Origin: Paucidesulfovibrio sp036541255
GTDB lineage: Bacteria > Desulfobacterota > Desulfovibrionia > Desulfovibrionales > Desulfovibrionaceae
DNA length: 64,000 nucleotides
Assembly: GCA_036541255.1 (NCBI GenBank)
Contig: JAZHDD010000040.1
Coordinates: 62,001-126,000, forward strand
Reading direction: 5' to 3'
This document shows, piece after piece, positions 7,548-16,721 of the stretch; position 1 is the stretch's first letter, and each line of letters opens with the position of its first letter. Made by a program: the position numbers and the translations under genes. The notes below the pieces were generated by a model. That model saw nothing but the letters and a program-made list of their open reading frames with translations. It was not told the DNA's origin and made no database searches.

Positions 7548-7906
7548 GCGCCCTCCCCGCCCTTGACCGCATCCTTGACCGCTTCCTGAGGGGCCTCTTC
7601 CGCAGCTGCCGTGGAATCGTCGGAGGCAGGAGCCGGAGCAGACTTTTCAGCGGTCAACACAGCCTCGGCCTTTTCCATGGCAGCCTTTTTCGCGGCTTCC
7701 TTGACCGATTCTTCCTGCTTCTTGATTTCGTCTTCGGCCTGCTTGATCTCGGTGTCCAGGGTAGTTTTCATATCCTGGCCCACACGTTTGAATTCAGCAA
7801 GCCCCTTGCCAACCGAACGCAGCAGTTCCGGCAGCTTTTGGGGGCCGATGACAATAAGCGCCACTACGATGATGATGATCAGTTCTGTCGAGCCGATGCC
7901 GAACAT
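7544..7906 (-). CDS. tatB: Sec-independent protein translocase TatA/TatB
   Basis: A 120-aa single-span membrane protein beginning MFGIGSTELIIIIVVALIV, followed by the conserved GPQKLPELLRSVGKGLAEFK and an amphipathic helix, then a charged coiled segment (40-85) and an Ala/Pro/Glu-rich tail. The GIGSTEL opening with a Glu at position 8 and the long tail fit TatB. Assignment to TatB rather than TatA rests on this and on the tatBC order. It is coupled to tatC and lies about 75 bases after guaA. Confidence 0.88.
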   Translation of the reverse strand: MFGIGSTELIIIIVVALIVIGPQKLPELLRSVGKGLAEFKRVGQDMKTTLDTEIKQAEDEIKKQEESVKEAAKKAAMEKAEAVLTAEKSAPAPASDDSTAAAEEAPQEAVKDAVKGGEGA

Positions 7907-7981
7907 GCGTGCTTATTCCTCTCGCCGTCTTGTCGCCGTGATGCCGTCTTCAAGCCGTCCAGTGGAGCCCAATGGTCAGGG

Positions 7982-9520
7982 CTATTCCCACTCGATAGTG
8001 CTCGGCGGCTTTGAGGAGATGTCCAGGACGACCCTGTTCACCCCTTTGACTTCATTGATGATCCGATTGGAAATGCGGGCCAGGAGTTCCGAGGGCAACC
8101 GCGACCAGTCCGCGGTCATGGCGTCCACACTGTCCACTATGCGCAGGGCGATGACGTGCTCATAGGTGCGATCGTCGCCCATGACACCCACGGTCTTCAG
8201 CGGCAGCAGCACGGCAAAGCCCTGCCAGACCTTACGGTACCAATCCGACGCCAACAATTCGTTCTGTACGATGCGGTCCGCGAGCCGAAGGATGTCCAGA
8301 CGTTCGCGGGTGATCTCGCCGATGACGCGAATGGCAAGCCCCGGGCCGGGGAAGGGATGCCGCCAGATGATGTGCTCGGGCATGCCCAGTTCGTAGGCGG
8401 CGCGGCGCACCTCGTCCTTGAACAATTCGCGCAGTGGTTCCACCAGCTTGAGATTCATCTTCTCAGGCAGGCCGCCCACGTTGTGGTGCGACTTGATCAC
8501 GGCCGAGGGGCCCTTGAAGGATTCGGACTCGATCACGTCCGGATACAGCGTGCCTTGGCCCAGGAATTGAACGCCCTGGATGGCCTTGGCCTCGCGGTCA
8601 AAGACCTCGATAAAGGTGTAGCCGATGATCTTGCGTTTCTTTTCCGGATCTTCCACGCCCTCAAGCTTGCCCAGAAACTCGTCGGCCGCATCCACGACCT
8701 TGACGTTGAGCTCGAAATGCTCTTGCAAAAAGCCGATGACTTCCTCGCGCTCACCCATGCGCAACAGGCCGTTGTCCACAAAAATGCAATGCAAATTCTT
8801 GCCGATGGCCCGATGCAGCAGCACGGCGGCCACTGTAGAGTCGATGCCGCCGGAAAGACCGAGCACGACCTTGGAATCGCCGACCTGCCTGGCCAGATCC
8901 TTGATCGTGTTGTCCACGAACGAGGCCATGGACCATGTGGGCTTAAGTCCTGCGACCTTGAACAGGAAATTCTGCAAAATCAGGGAGCCATCCTGGGTGT
9001 GGGCCACTTCCGGATGGAACTGCAGACCATAGATGCGCCGGGATGCGTCGCCCATGGCCGCAAACGGGATCGTCTCCGTACGGCCCATGATCTCGAAGCC
9101 CGGTGGAATGGCTTCCACACGGTCGCCATGGGACATCCAGACCGTGAGATTGGCGGCGTCCTTGACCCCTTCGAACAGGGGACAGGTGCCCGAGCCTTCA
9201 AACACGGCCCGGCCGTATTCGCGCTCGGAAGAAGCCACAACCTTGCCGCCCAGATGATGCGAAAGCAATTGCATGCCGTAGCAGATACCCAAAACGGGCA
9301 GACCCATTTCCAGATAGGCCGGATTCAGGGCCGGAGAGCCCGCATCAAGCACGCTGGAAGGGCCGCCCGAAAGGATCAGGGCCTGAGGCTTCAGCGCCCG
9401 GACCCGCTCCGGGTCCGTAGTGCAGGGATGGATCTCCGAATAGACGCCCGCTTCCCGAACGCGCCGGGCAATAAGCTGCGTGAACTGAGATCCGAAATCA
9501 AGGATGACGACCTTGTCCAT
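7982..9520 (-). CDS. guaA: GMP synthase (glutamine-hydrolysing)
   Basis: GuaA (512 aa) aminates XMP to GMP with ATP and glutamine in the cytoplasm. The N-terminal class I amidotransferase has GICYGMQLLSHHLGG with the nucleophilic Cys and LQFHPEVAHT with the His/Glu pair. The ATP-pyrophosphatase domain has LGLSGGIDSTVAA. The C-terminus ends in the usual STIEWE. I start at ATG 9520 (MDKVVILDFG), behind GGAGCGGACGA. It follows guaB by 10 bases. Confidence 0.97.
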   Translation of the reverse strand: MDKVVILDFGSQFTQLIARRVREAGVYSEIHPCTTDPERVRALKPQALILSGGPSSVLDAGSPALNPAYLEMGLPVLGICYGMQLLSHHLGGKVVASSEREYGRAVFEGSGTCPLFEGVKDAANLTVWMSHGDRVEAIPPGFEIMGRTETIPFAAMGDASRRIYGLQFHPEVAHTQDGSLILQNFLFKVAGLKPTWSMASFVDNTIKDLARQVGDSKVVLGLSGGIDSTVAAVLLHRAIGKNLHCIFVDNGLLRMGEREEVIGFLQEHFELNVKVVDAADEFLGKLEGVEDPEKKRKIIGYTFIEVFDREAKAIQGVQFLGQGTLYPDVIESESFKGPSAVIKSHHNVGGLPEKMNLKLVEPLRELFKDEVRRAAYELGMPEHIIWRHPFPGPGLAIRVIGEITRERLDILRLADRIVQNELLASDWYRKVWQGFAVLLPLKTVGVMGDDRTYEHVIALRIVDSVDAMTADWSRLPSELLARISNRIINEVKGVNRVVLDISSKPPSTIEWE

Positions 9521-9530
9521 TCGTCCGCTC

Positions 9531-10988
9531 CTAATTGGAATCAACCCGATAATTGGGCGCTTCCTTGGTGATGGTCACGTCATGCACGTGGGATTCGCGC
9601 AGGCCGGCCATGGATATTTGAGTAAACTGGGCATTGTTCTGCAATTCCCAGATATTGGCGCACCCCGTGTAGCCCATGCCGGAACGCAGGCCACCGATGA
9701 GCTGATGCACGCTGTCGGCCACGTAGCCGCGATAGGGAACCCGGCCCACGATGCCCTCGGGCACGAGCTTCTTGGATTTCTCCTGGAAATAACGGTCGCT
9801 GCTGCCCTGCTTCATGGCGTCGATGGAGCCCATGCCGCGGTAGGTCTTATACGTGCGGCCCTGGTAGAGAATGGTCTCGCCGGGGGACTCTTCCGTGCCG
9901 GCCAGGATCGACCCCATCATGACAGAATCGGCTCCGGCCGCAATGGCTTTGACCACGTCGCCGGAAAATTTCACGCCACCGTCGGCGATGATGCACTTGC
10001 CCGCTTCACGGCAGGCCCGCGCCGCCTCCATGACCGCAGTGATCTGCGGCACGCCCACGCCCGCGACAATGCGAGTGGTGCAGATGGAACCGGGACCGAT
10101 GCCCACCTTGACCGCGTCCACGCCCGCTTCGATGAGCGCCTTGGCACCGTTGTACGTGGCGATGTTGCCGCCGATGATCTGGGCCGAGGGAAAGCTGGCA
10201 CGCAATTCGCGAACCGAATCAAGAATATTCCGGGAATGGCCGTGGGCCGAATCCAGCACCACGAAGTCCGCACCGGCGCGCAACAATGCCTCGGCGCGCT
10301 CCAGCCCCGAAGGCCCGACGCCGATAGCCGCGCCCACGCGCAAACGGCCCAGATCGTCCTTGCAGGCATTGGGGTATTTCTTGACCTTCTCGATGTCTTT
10401 GATGGTGATCAGCCCTTTGAGCTTGTTGTCGTCATCCACCACAAGCAATTTTTCAATACGATGCTGGTGCAGGTAACGCTTGGCTTCCTCCGGGGCAATG
10501 CCAACCGGCACCGTGACCAGGTTGCGGCTGGTCATGAGCTCGGAAACACGGGTCTCGCGATCCTTGACGAAACGGATGTCACGGTTGGTGATGATACCCA
10601 CCAGATGGTCGCCCTTGACCACGGGCAGGCCCGAGATGCGGTACTCGCTCATGATGTCCAGCACCTTGCCCAGACTGTCGTCGGGATGCACCGTGATGGG
10701 GTCGATGATCATGCCCGATTCGGACTTTTTGACCTTGTCCACCTCGACGCACTGCTCGCGAACCGAGAGGTTCTTGTGAACGACGCCCACACCGCCGTGC
10801 CGAGCCAGGGAAATGGCCATGCGCGACTCGGTGACCGTGTCCATGGCAGCGGAAATCAAAGGAATATTCAGCCGGATTTCCGGCGTAAGCTGCGTGGACA
10901 CGTCTACCGCGTCCGGGGTGACTTCGGAATATGCCGGCAGGAGCAGCACGTCGTCGAACGTCAAGGCCTGGGTGACAATCTTGTCCAT
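9531..10988 (-). CDS. guaB: Inosine-5'-monophosphate dehydrogenase
   Basis: GuaB (485 aa) oxidises IMP to XMP with NAD+, the committed step of GMP synthesis. The TIM-barrel catalytic domain is interrupted by a CBS pair (about residues 95-205). The catalytic loop GSICTTRIVAGVGVPQ holds the active-site Cys, and the flap carries GMGSIDAMKQGSSDRYFQ. It starts 33 bases after livF behind GAGGAAAGA and is followed by guaA, so the purine pair sits inside the liv-to-his block. Confidence 0.97.
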   Translation of the reverse strand: MDKIVTQALTFDDVLLLPAYSEVTPDAVDVSTQLTPEIRLNIPLISAAMDTVTESRMAISLARHGGVGVVHKNLSVREQCVEVDKVKKSESGMIIDPITVHPDDSLGKVLDIMSEYRISGLPVVKGDHLVGIITNRDIRFVKDRETRVSELMTSRNLVTVPVGIAPEEAKRYLHQHRIEKLLVVDDDNKLKGLITIKDIEKVKKYPNACKDDLGRLRVGAAIGVGPSGLERAEALLRAGADFVVLDSAHGHSRNILDSVRELRASFPSAQIIGGNIATYNGAKALIEAGVDAVKVGIGPGSICTTRIVAGVGVPQITAVMEAARACREAGKCIIADGGVKFSGDVVKAIAAGADSVMMGSILAGTEESPGETILYQGRTYKTYRGMGSIDAMKQGSSDRYFQEKSKKLVPEGIVGRVPYRGYVADSVHQLIGGLRSGMGYTGCANIWELQNNAQFTQISMAGLRESHVHDVTITKEAPNYRVDSN

Positions 10989-11021
10989 TTCTTTCCTCGT
11001 TTGAGCGAAAGGTTTCTTGTA

Positions 11022-11741
11022 TTACAGGCCGAGATAGGCCTTTTTCACGCTGTCGTCAGCCAGCAGCTTGGCGCAATCGTCGGCCATGGTAATATGGCCG
11101 TTTTCCATGACATAGCCCCGATGGGCGATTTTCAGCGCCAGATTGGCGTTCTGTTCCACCAAAAAAATGGTGGTGCCTTCCTGCTCGTTGATCTGTTTCA
11201 CGATCTCGAATATTTGCCGGACAACCAGGGGCGCAAGCCCCATGGAAGGCTCGTCCAAAAGCAGCAGCCGGGGCCGGGCCATGAGCGCCCTGCCGATGGC
11301 CAGCATTTGCTGCTCCCCGCCGGAAAGCGTGCCGCCGGGCTGTTTGCGCCGCCGCTCCAGGATGGGAAAAAACTCGAACACGCGCTGCATGTCTTGCTTG
11401 ACGCCTTCTTTGTCCTTGCGCAGGAACGCGCCCATGTCCAAATTCTCGGTCACTGTCAGGCCGGGAAAAATGAGCCGCCCTTCGGGCACTTGGCAGATAC
11501 CCAGGGAAACGATCTCGTCCGGACTGACCTTGGTGATGTCCCGCCCCTCGAATTCGACCGTGCCCGTCTTGGGCGGCGTCACGCCGCATATGGACATCAA
11601 GGTAGTGCTCTTGCCTGCGCCGTTGGCGCCGATGAGCGTAATGATCTCGCCTTCATTCACGACGAGATCCACGCCGTATAGCGCCTGGATGTTGCCGTAG
11701 AAGGTATTGATGGATTTCAGTTCGAGCATGGTCTTAGTCAT
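11022..11741 (-). CDS. livF: Branched-chain amino acid ABC transporter ATPase LivF
   Basis: A cytoplasmic ABC ATPase (239 aa) that powers uptake of leucine/isoleucine/valine or related substrates. It has Walker A IGANGAGKSTTL, Q-loop CQVPEGRLIFP, signature TLSGGEQQML, Walker B LLLLDEPSMGL and H-loop LVEQN. The end (AYLGL) is typical of LivF. I start at ATG 11741, whose ATGACTAA overlaps the livG stop by eight bases. The ORF extends further upstream but that part lies within livG. Confidence 0.93.
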   Translation of the reverse strand: MTKTMLELKSINTFYGNIQALYGVDLVVNEGEIITLIGANGAGKSTTLMSICGVTPPKTGTVEFEGRDITKVSPDEIVSLGICQVPEGRLIFPGLTVTENLDMGAFLRKDKEGVKQDMQRVFEFFPILERRRKQPGGTLSGGEQQMLAIGRALMARPRLLLLDEPSMGLAPLVVRQIFEIVKQINEQEGTTIFLVEQNANLALKIAHRGYVMENGHITMADDCAKLLADDSVKKAYLGL

Positions 11742-12525
11742 CCTGATCCTCCCCGAGGTAGGCCTTGATGACGTCCGGATTCTTGCTGACTTCCTCGGGG
11801 CTGCCCGTGGCGATACGCTGGCCATAGTCCATGACGTAGATGCGGTCGGAAACGCTCATGACCATTTTCATGTCGTGCTCGATGAGCAGCACCGCGATTT
11901 TGAATGCATCGCGAATATGATCGACAAGCGCTTCCAGCTCCTTGGTTTCCTGGGGATTCATGCCTGCGGCGGGTTCGTCGAGCAGAAGCAGGAACGGCTC
12001 CGTGGCCATGGCCCGGGCTATTTCCAGCCTGCGCTGTGCGCCGTAAGGCAGGTTTGTGGCCAATTCGTTGGCATATTTTTCCAAGCCGACCAGCTCCAGC
12101 ATCTCGTAGCTGCGGGCCACGGTCTCTTCCTCCTGGATGCGGGTCCTGCGGTTATGCAGAACAGCGCCCAAGATGGAGGAGCGGTTGCGGCAGTGGCGGC
12201 CGATCATGACGTTTTCCAGCACGGTCATGGACGGAAACAGCCGGATGTTCTGGAATGTGCGGGCCATGCCCAGTTCCGTGACCTGATTCGGTTTGAGGCC
12301 GTTGATCTTCACGCGGTTTGCCGCATCGGGCAGGACATGAACGCTGCCTTCGGTGGGCAGGTAAATGCCGGTGATACAGTTGAAGAACGTGGTCTTGCCC
12401 GCGCCATTGGGGCCAATCAGAGCCACGATCTCGCCCTTGCCCACGGCCAGATCCACTTGGTTCAGGGCGCGCAGGCCGCCGAAATCCATGCAAAGATTGC
12501 TTACTTCAAGGACGGGGTTAGTCAT
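11734..12525 (-). CDS. livG: Branched-chain amino acid ABC transporter ATPase LivG
   Basis: The second ABC ATPase (263 aa) of the liv importer. It has Walker A IGPNGAGKTTFFN, the longer LivG-type insert with ELGMARTFQNIRLF, the signature-region LPYGAQRRLEIARA (variant of LSGGQ, usual in LivG), Walker B LLLLDEPAAGMN and H-loop IEHDM. Its start overlaps the livM stop by eight bases and its end overlaps livF. Confidence 0.93.
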   Translation of the reverse strand: MTNPVLEVSNLCMDFGGLRALNQVDLAVGKGEIVALIGPNGAGKTTFFNCITGIYLPTEGSVHVLPDAANRVKINGLKPNQVTELGMARTFQNIRLFPSMTVLENVMIGRHCRNRSSILGAVLHNRRTRIQEEETVARSYEMLELVGLEKYANELATNLPYGAQRRLEIARAMATEPFLLLLDEPAAGMNPQETKELEALVDHIRDAFKIAVLLIEHDMKMVMSVSDRIYVMDYGQRIATGSPEEVSKNPDVIKAYLGEDQDD

Positions 12526-13735
12526 GGACGGCCACCGCCTCGGGCTTCTTGTACGTATAGACCTTGCGCTTGGCGCTGATCAATCCCTGGGGCCGGAAGA
12601 CCATGACCAGGACCATGAACGCGCCAAAGGCGAGCATGCGATACTCTTCCACCCCGCGCAGAAACTCAGGCGAAAGCACCAGCACCAACGCGCCCAGGAT
12701 GACGCCAGGAATGGAGCCCATGCCGCCGACCACGACGATGGAGAGGATGATGGCCGACTCCATGAACGAAAAGCTCATGGGATTCACGAACGTGGTCTTG
12801 GCGGCGAAGACAACGCCCACCAGACCGGCCCAGGTCGCTCCCAGGGCAAAAGCCGTAAGCTTGGTCTTGGTCTTGTCGATGCCCATGGCCTGACAGGCTA
12901 TCTCGTCTTCCTTCAGGGCCAGCCAGGCCCTGCCTATCCGCGAATTCTTCAATCTCGTCACCACGAAAATGGTGAAGATCACCAGAGCCAGCATGATGTA
13001 GTACATGTACATCGTGGAGTCCTGGATGGAGAGCTTGATGCCGAAGAAAGGCGGACGGTCGATGTTGGAGATGCCGGAGGGGCCGAAGGTGAAGCTGGAC
13101 CAGTTTTCCAGGACCAATCGGATAATCTCTCCGAAGCCCAGGGTCACGATGGCTAGATAGTCGCCGCGCAGCCGCAGCACCGGATAGCCAAGCAGCAGGC
13201 CGAAAAAGGCTCCGAGCAGCATACCGATGGGCAACACTACCCAGAAGCTCAATCCGAAATGATGGTTCAGAAGGGCGTAGGAATACGCACCCACCGCATA
13301 AAAGGCCACAAACCCCAGGTCCAGAAGTCCGGCCAAACCGACCACGATATTCAGGCCCAGGCCAAGGACTACCCAGATCAGGAAGTTGACCATCACGTTG
13401 GTGTGATAAAAATTGAACAGATGGGGAAAGGCCAAGGCGCCAATGATGACCAGAAGCACGCCCGGAAGCTGGACGCGTCGGTCCTGAGTCAGGGCCTGGA
13501 GTGCGCCCAGCCGGGATCCGGCGCTGAGGTCGGGGCGATATCCGCCCTTGGCCTTGTAGTCCAGCAACCACCGCCAGACAAAGGACAACACGAACGACCC
13601 CACGCCGATGTAGACAATGTTCATCCAGCGCCAGTCAATGGTGTTCTCGATGGTGTTCACCCGAATCACCATGATCGGGAACGTCAGGAACATGAACCAA
13701 AGACTGACGAGGAGCGATTTGACGAGACTTTTCAT
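12518..13735 (-). CDS. livM: Branched-chain amino acid ABC transporter permease LivM
   Basis: A 405-aa inner-membrane permease. The conserved LivM core is seen in GLGLNIVVGLAGLLDLGFVA, GDYLAIVTLGFGEI, GRAWLALKEDEIACQAMGI (the coupling region to the ATPases) and VVVGGMGSIPGVILGA. The N-terminus carries about 100 extra residues with two more probable membrane segments, as in many LivM proteins. It lies 12 bases downstream of livH. Confidence 0.93.
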   Translation of the reverse strand: MKSLVKSLLVSLWFMFLTFPIMVIRVNTIENTIDWRWMNIVYIGVGSFVLSFVWRWLLDYKAKGGYRPDLSAGSRLGALQALTQDRRVQLPGVLLVIIGALAFPHLFNFYHTNVMVNFLIWVVLGLGLNIVVGLAGLLDLGFVAFYAVGAYSYALLNHHFGLSFWVVLPIGMLLGAFFGLLLGYPVLRLRGDYLAIVTLGFGEIIRLVLENWSSFTFGPSGISNIDRPPFFGIKLSIQDSTMYMYYIMLALVIFTIFVVTRLKNSRIGRAWLALKEDEIACQAMGIDKTKTKLTAFALGATWAGLVGVVFAAKTTFVNPMSFSFMESAIILSIVVVGGMGSIPGVILGALVLVLSPEFLRGVEEYRMLAFGAFMVLVMVFRPQGLISAKRKVYTYKKPEAVAVHD

Positions 13736-13747
13736 TCTACGCTTCTC

Positions 13748-14650
13748 TTAGACTTTCTGGGTGGAATCCTTGCCCAGCAGACCCTGGGGACGGAAAATCA
13801 GGATCAGGACCAACAAGGCAAAGGCAAACACGTCCTCGTAGTCCGAGGAAACGTAACCGGTGGCAAAGGCCTCTGTCCAGCCGAGCACCAGCCCGCCGAG
13901 CATGGCGCCGGGAATGGAGCCGATGCCGCCGAGCACGGCGGCGGTGAACGCCTTCACCCCTGCGATGAACCCGATGAAAAAGTTGATCTGGCCAATATGC
14001 GATGCGATCAATACGCCGCCCACCGCGGCCAGGGCCGAGCCAATGAGGAAGGTGGCGGAAATGACTCGGTCCACCTTGACCCCCACAAGCATGGCCATCT
14101 TGCGGTTTTGGGCCGTGGCGCGCATGGCTTTGCCCATCTTGGTGTACTTGATGAACAAGGTCAGCCCGAGACACATAAGGGCCGTGGCCGAGATAATGAA
14201 CAATTCCGATGTGCTCACATACGACCTGAACTGTCCCATAAACTCGAAGTCGGGGGTCAGTTTGGGGAAAGGCAGAAAGTCGGAAGTCTGGGCCAGCAGC
14301 ACGTAGTTCTGCAAAAAGATGGACATTCCGATGGCGGAAATCAGCGGGGACAGGCGCGGAGCGTTGCGCAACGGCTTGTAGGCGATTTTTTCAACAGTGT
14401 AGCCGTAGGCGGAAGACCAGATCACGGCGCAGGCCATGGCCACCAGAAGAATGCCAAGGACGGGAAAACCAAGAGTTCCGAGCACCCCGGCCACAATGAG
14501 CCCGGTAAACGCTCCGATCATGTAGATTTCGCCATGGGCGAAGTTGATGAGCTCGATGATGCCGTAGACCATGGTGTAGCCCAAGGCGATAAGCGCATAA
14601 ATGCTGCCTCTGGTCAGGCCACCGAAAAACAATTCCAGGAAATAATCCAT
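13748..14650 (-). CDS. livH: Branched-chain amino acid ABC transporter permease LivH
   Basis: A 300-aa inner-membrane permease with the LivH opening GGLTRGSIYALIALGYTMVY, NFAHGEIYMIGAF, MRATAQNRKMAMLVGV (coupling helix) and AAVLGGIGSIPGAMLGG. I start at ATG 14650 (MDYFLELFF); upstream codons read through a stem-loop and are not family-like. It is separated from livJ by 96 bases with two stem-loops, which probably lower its expression relative to the binding protein. Confidence 0.93.
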   Translation of the reverse strand: MDYFLELFFGGLTRGSIYALIALGYTMVYGIIELINFAHGEIYMIGAFTGLIVAGVLGTLGFPVLGILLVAMACAVIWSSAYGYTVEKIAYKPLRNAPRLSPLISAIGMSIFLQNYVLLAQTSDFLPFPKLTPDFEFMGQFRSYVSTSELFIISATALMCLGLTLFIKYTKMGKAMRATAQNRKMAMLVGVKVDRVISATFLIGSALAAVGGVLIASHIGQINFFIGFIAGVKAFTAAVLGGIGSIPGAMLGGLVLGWTEAFATGYVSSDYEDVFAFALLVLILIFRPQGLLGKDSTQKV

Positions 14651-14677
14651 ACGTTCAACCCGCTTGAAATAACAATG

Positions 14678-14708
14678 CCAGGGGACAGACCCCGGGTCCG
14701 TCCCCTGG
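14678..14708 (-). other. Intercistronic stem-loop livJ-livH (distal)
   Basis: CCAGGGGAC / GTCCCCTGG with an inner GACC/GGTC stem. There is no T tract on either strand. Probably a 3' stabilising or attenuating structure after livJ. Confidence 0.55.
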
Positions 14709-14715
14709 GACAATT

Positions 14716-14736
14716 CGGGGCGGTCAAGCCGCCCCG
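14716..14736 (-). other. Intercistronic stem-loop livJ-livH (proximal)
   Basis: CGGGGCGG / CCGCCCCG with loop TCAA, 10 bases after the livJ stop. Without a T tract it is more likely an mRNA-end protector or partial terminator than a full stop. Confidence 0.6.
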
Positions 14737-14746
14737 TTCCTGAGTT

Positions 14747-15925
14747 CTACTTCACTTCGACGTATACGCCATCTTTGACCTGGTACATGGCAAAGCCAAC
14801 GCCCTCGGCATCGCCCTTGGCATCGAACTTGATCTTGCCCACCGGAGTATCGACGTACTCGGTGTGCAACGCGTTGATGATGGCGTCATAGTCGGTGGAG
14901 CCGGCCTTCTCGACAGCATTCAGGAGCGCCAGAGCGCCGGAGTATGCCTCGTAGAAGAACGCGCCGGGCTCGGTGCCGTACTTGGCCTTGTGCGCGTCGA
15001 GCGCCACTTGGTACAGCGGGTTGGCGGAGATGTCCATGGGGCCGGTAGCGTAGACGCCCTCGGCGTATTCGCCGGCAACCTTGATGAACGTGTCGTCCTT
15101 GACGCCGTCGTCGGAGATGAACGGAATGTTCAGGTCCTTCTTGCGCATCTGGGAAACGATCTTGGACGCTTCAGGATGGTAGCCGCCGTAGATGACGCCG
15201 TCAGCGCCGGAATTCTTGATCTTCTGGACAACAGCAGAATAGTCCACTGCGCCGGGGGTCACGCCTTCAAACAGGGCGACCTTCATGGTGCCGTCGGCCA
15301 GGATGAACTCCTGGGCGAAGGTAGCGAAGCCCTTGCCATAGTCACCCTTGTCGTGGATCACGGCAATGTTGGTCAGGCCCAGGGACTTGGCGAAGTCGAC
15401 ACCCATCTGCGCCTGCGCATCGTCGGAAGCGATGGTGCGGAAGAAGCAGGGATAGTCGCCGCTCTGGGTCAAAGGCGGGTTGGTCGCGGAAGGCGACAGG
15501 CAGACGATTTTGGATTCGTTGTAAATAGGCAGGGCAGCCTTGGTCGCGCCGGAACAAATATGTCCCAGAACCACGGTAACTTCCTGCGAAAGCAGCTTGG
15601 TAGCTGCGTTGGTGGCCTTCTCCGGCTTGCACTCGTCGTCCTGCGCCAGGACCTTGACCTGACGACCCAGCACGCCGCCCTTGGCGTTCAGGGCCTCGGC
15701 CACCAGCTCAGCGGCGTTGACGGTCGGCAGACCATAAGAAGCCAAGTCGCCGGAATGCGCACCGGGCACACCAAGGATAATGTCACCCTGGGGAGCTTCA
15801 GGCGCTTTTTCCGCGGCAGCATCCTGCTTGGCAGCCGTTTCTTCCTTCTTTTCTCCACCGCAACCAACGGCCAACACTGCCACCAGGGCCAGCGCGAGCA
15901 TGCTCAGAATCAATTTGCCTTTCAT
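14747..15925 (-). CDS. livJ: Branched-chain amino acid ABC transporter substrate-binding lipoprotein
   Basis: A periplasmic binding protein (392 aa) of the type I fold. A lipoprotein signal (MKGKLILSMLALALVAVLAVGC, shown here split as MKGKLILSML / ALALVAVLAVGC) ends in lipobox AVGC at Cys22, followed by an Ala/Lys/Glu linker to about residue 45. The mature domain has the usual VPGAHSGDLASYG, the cofactor-free ligand loop SPSATNPPLTQ, and FFRTIASDDAQA. I start at ATG 15925 behind GGAGGGACACA. It is first in the block, with its own promoter at 16044-16073. The exact amino acid or amide bound is not certain. Confidence 0.92.
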   Translation of the reverse strand: MKGKLILSMLALALVAVLAVGCGGEKKEETAAKQDAAAEKAPEAPQGDIILGVPGAHSGDLASYGLPTVNAAELVAEALNAKGGVLGRQVKVLAQDDECKPEKATNAATKLLSQEVTVVLGHICSGATKAALPIYNESKIVCLSPSATNPPLTQSGDYPCFFRTIASDDAQAQMGVDFAKSLGLTNIAVIHDKGDYGKGFATFAQEFILADGTMKVALFEGVTPGAVDYSAVVQKIKNSGADGVIYGGYHPEASKIVSQMRKKDLNIPFISDDGVKDDTFIKVAGEYAEGVYATGPMDISANPLYQVALDAHKAKYGTEPGAFFYEAYSGALALLNAVEKAGSTDYDAIINALHTEYVDTPVGKIKFDAKGDAEGVGFAMYQVKDGVYVEVK

Positions 15926-16043
15926 TGTGTCCCTCCTGACGATCGTATAGAAAATAACTCCAGACACGGATAAAACAATCTTCAATCAAACCGGCGCCAT
16001 CCCCTCCAAAAACAAGACCCGCCAATAAGATGGAAAGTTGGAC

Positions 16044-16073
16044 AATCTAGTTACATTTCATCTTGATTGTCAA
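16044..16073 (-). promoter_or_regulatory. Sigma-70-type promoter of livJ
   Basis: On the minus strand, -35 TTGACA (16068-16073) and -10 TAGATT (16044-16049) are separated by 18 bases. This would give a 5' leader of roughly 110 bases before livJ. Confidence 0.65.
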
Positions 16074-16100
16074 CTGAACACCCCTCAAACGAAACAGCAA

Positions 16101-16721
16101 TCACTTGCTCTCCAGTTCCTTGGCCGCCTGCGTTCGGAGCTCTTCAAACGAATGTTCGCCCTTGGCCACCTTTTCCAGATGCATACGGGCTTTTTCCGGC
16201 TCCGCGAGACGATATTTATACAATACGCCCAAATTATAATGCGCGAACATCTCCTCCGGGTCCAGGGCCAGAATCCCCTCCAGGGTCCGGGCTGCGCGAG
16301 CATGATCTTCCAGATTGAACCAGCGCCCGGCCAGTTCCATGAGCTGAGCCTTGTCGGTCAAGCCGAGGGCTTCAATGTGCTCCAGGTAGGCCGCAGCCCC
16401 CTCACGATCACCGCGCATGGACCGGATGCTTTCCATCTGAAACAAGGCTTCGCTGTCGGCCGGGTTGAGCTCCAGGCGCTTTTCCAAAGCCTCCACCATG
16501 GTACGCACCCCTTCCATGTCCATGCCGCCCATGCCGCCCATACCCTCTCCTTGCGGCGGCATGCCTGCGGACTGTCCGGTAGGCCGCACGGCCTTTTGCA
16601 GACTTGGGTTTTCCCAGCGGTAATACAGCGAAGAAAGAAAAAGGACGGCCACGACTAAAATTCCGACCAGGACAATAATCCGACGGGCCGCCGTGGGGGT
16701 GGGATTGGTGTTGTTACTCAT
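16101..16721 (-). CDS. TPR protein at the end of the ccm operon (CcmI/CycH-like)
   Basis: A 206-aa protein with one N-terminal membrane span (about residues 14-31, IIVLVGILVVAVLFLSSLYY), a Gly/Met-rich linker (about 55-68), then three to four tetratricopeptide repeats (NPADSEALFQMESIRSM, ALDPEEMFAHYNLGVLYK). The periplasmic TPR layout resembles the C-terminal half of CcmI, which presents apocytochrome to the ligation complex. Its ATG overlaps the ccmD stop by eight bases. In a Ccm system lacking CcmG and CcmH this protein may be the apocytochrome-binding part; that role is inferred from position. Confidence 0.7.
   Translation of the reverse strand: MSNNTNPTPTAARRIIVLVGILVVAVLFLSSLYYRWENPSLQKAVRPTGQSAGMPPQGEGMGGMGGMDMEGVRTMVEALEKRLELNPADSEALFQMESIRSMRGDREGAAAYLEHIEALGLTDKAQLMELAGRWFNLEDHARAARTLEGILALDPEEMFAHYNLGVLYKYRLAEPEKARMHLEKVAKGEHSFEELRTQAAKELESK

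Noticed and set aside
8156..9571. A 471-codon plus-strand frame opposite guaA
   Set aside because: GMP synthase on the minus strand has all catalytic motifs; this frame has none.
9504..11681. A 725-codon open frame on the plus strand opposite guaB and livF
   Set aside because: It lies antisense to two clearly conserved genes, has low-complexity His/Gly/Arg-rich translation, and is the expected by-product of GC-rich third positions.
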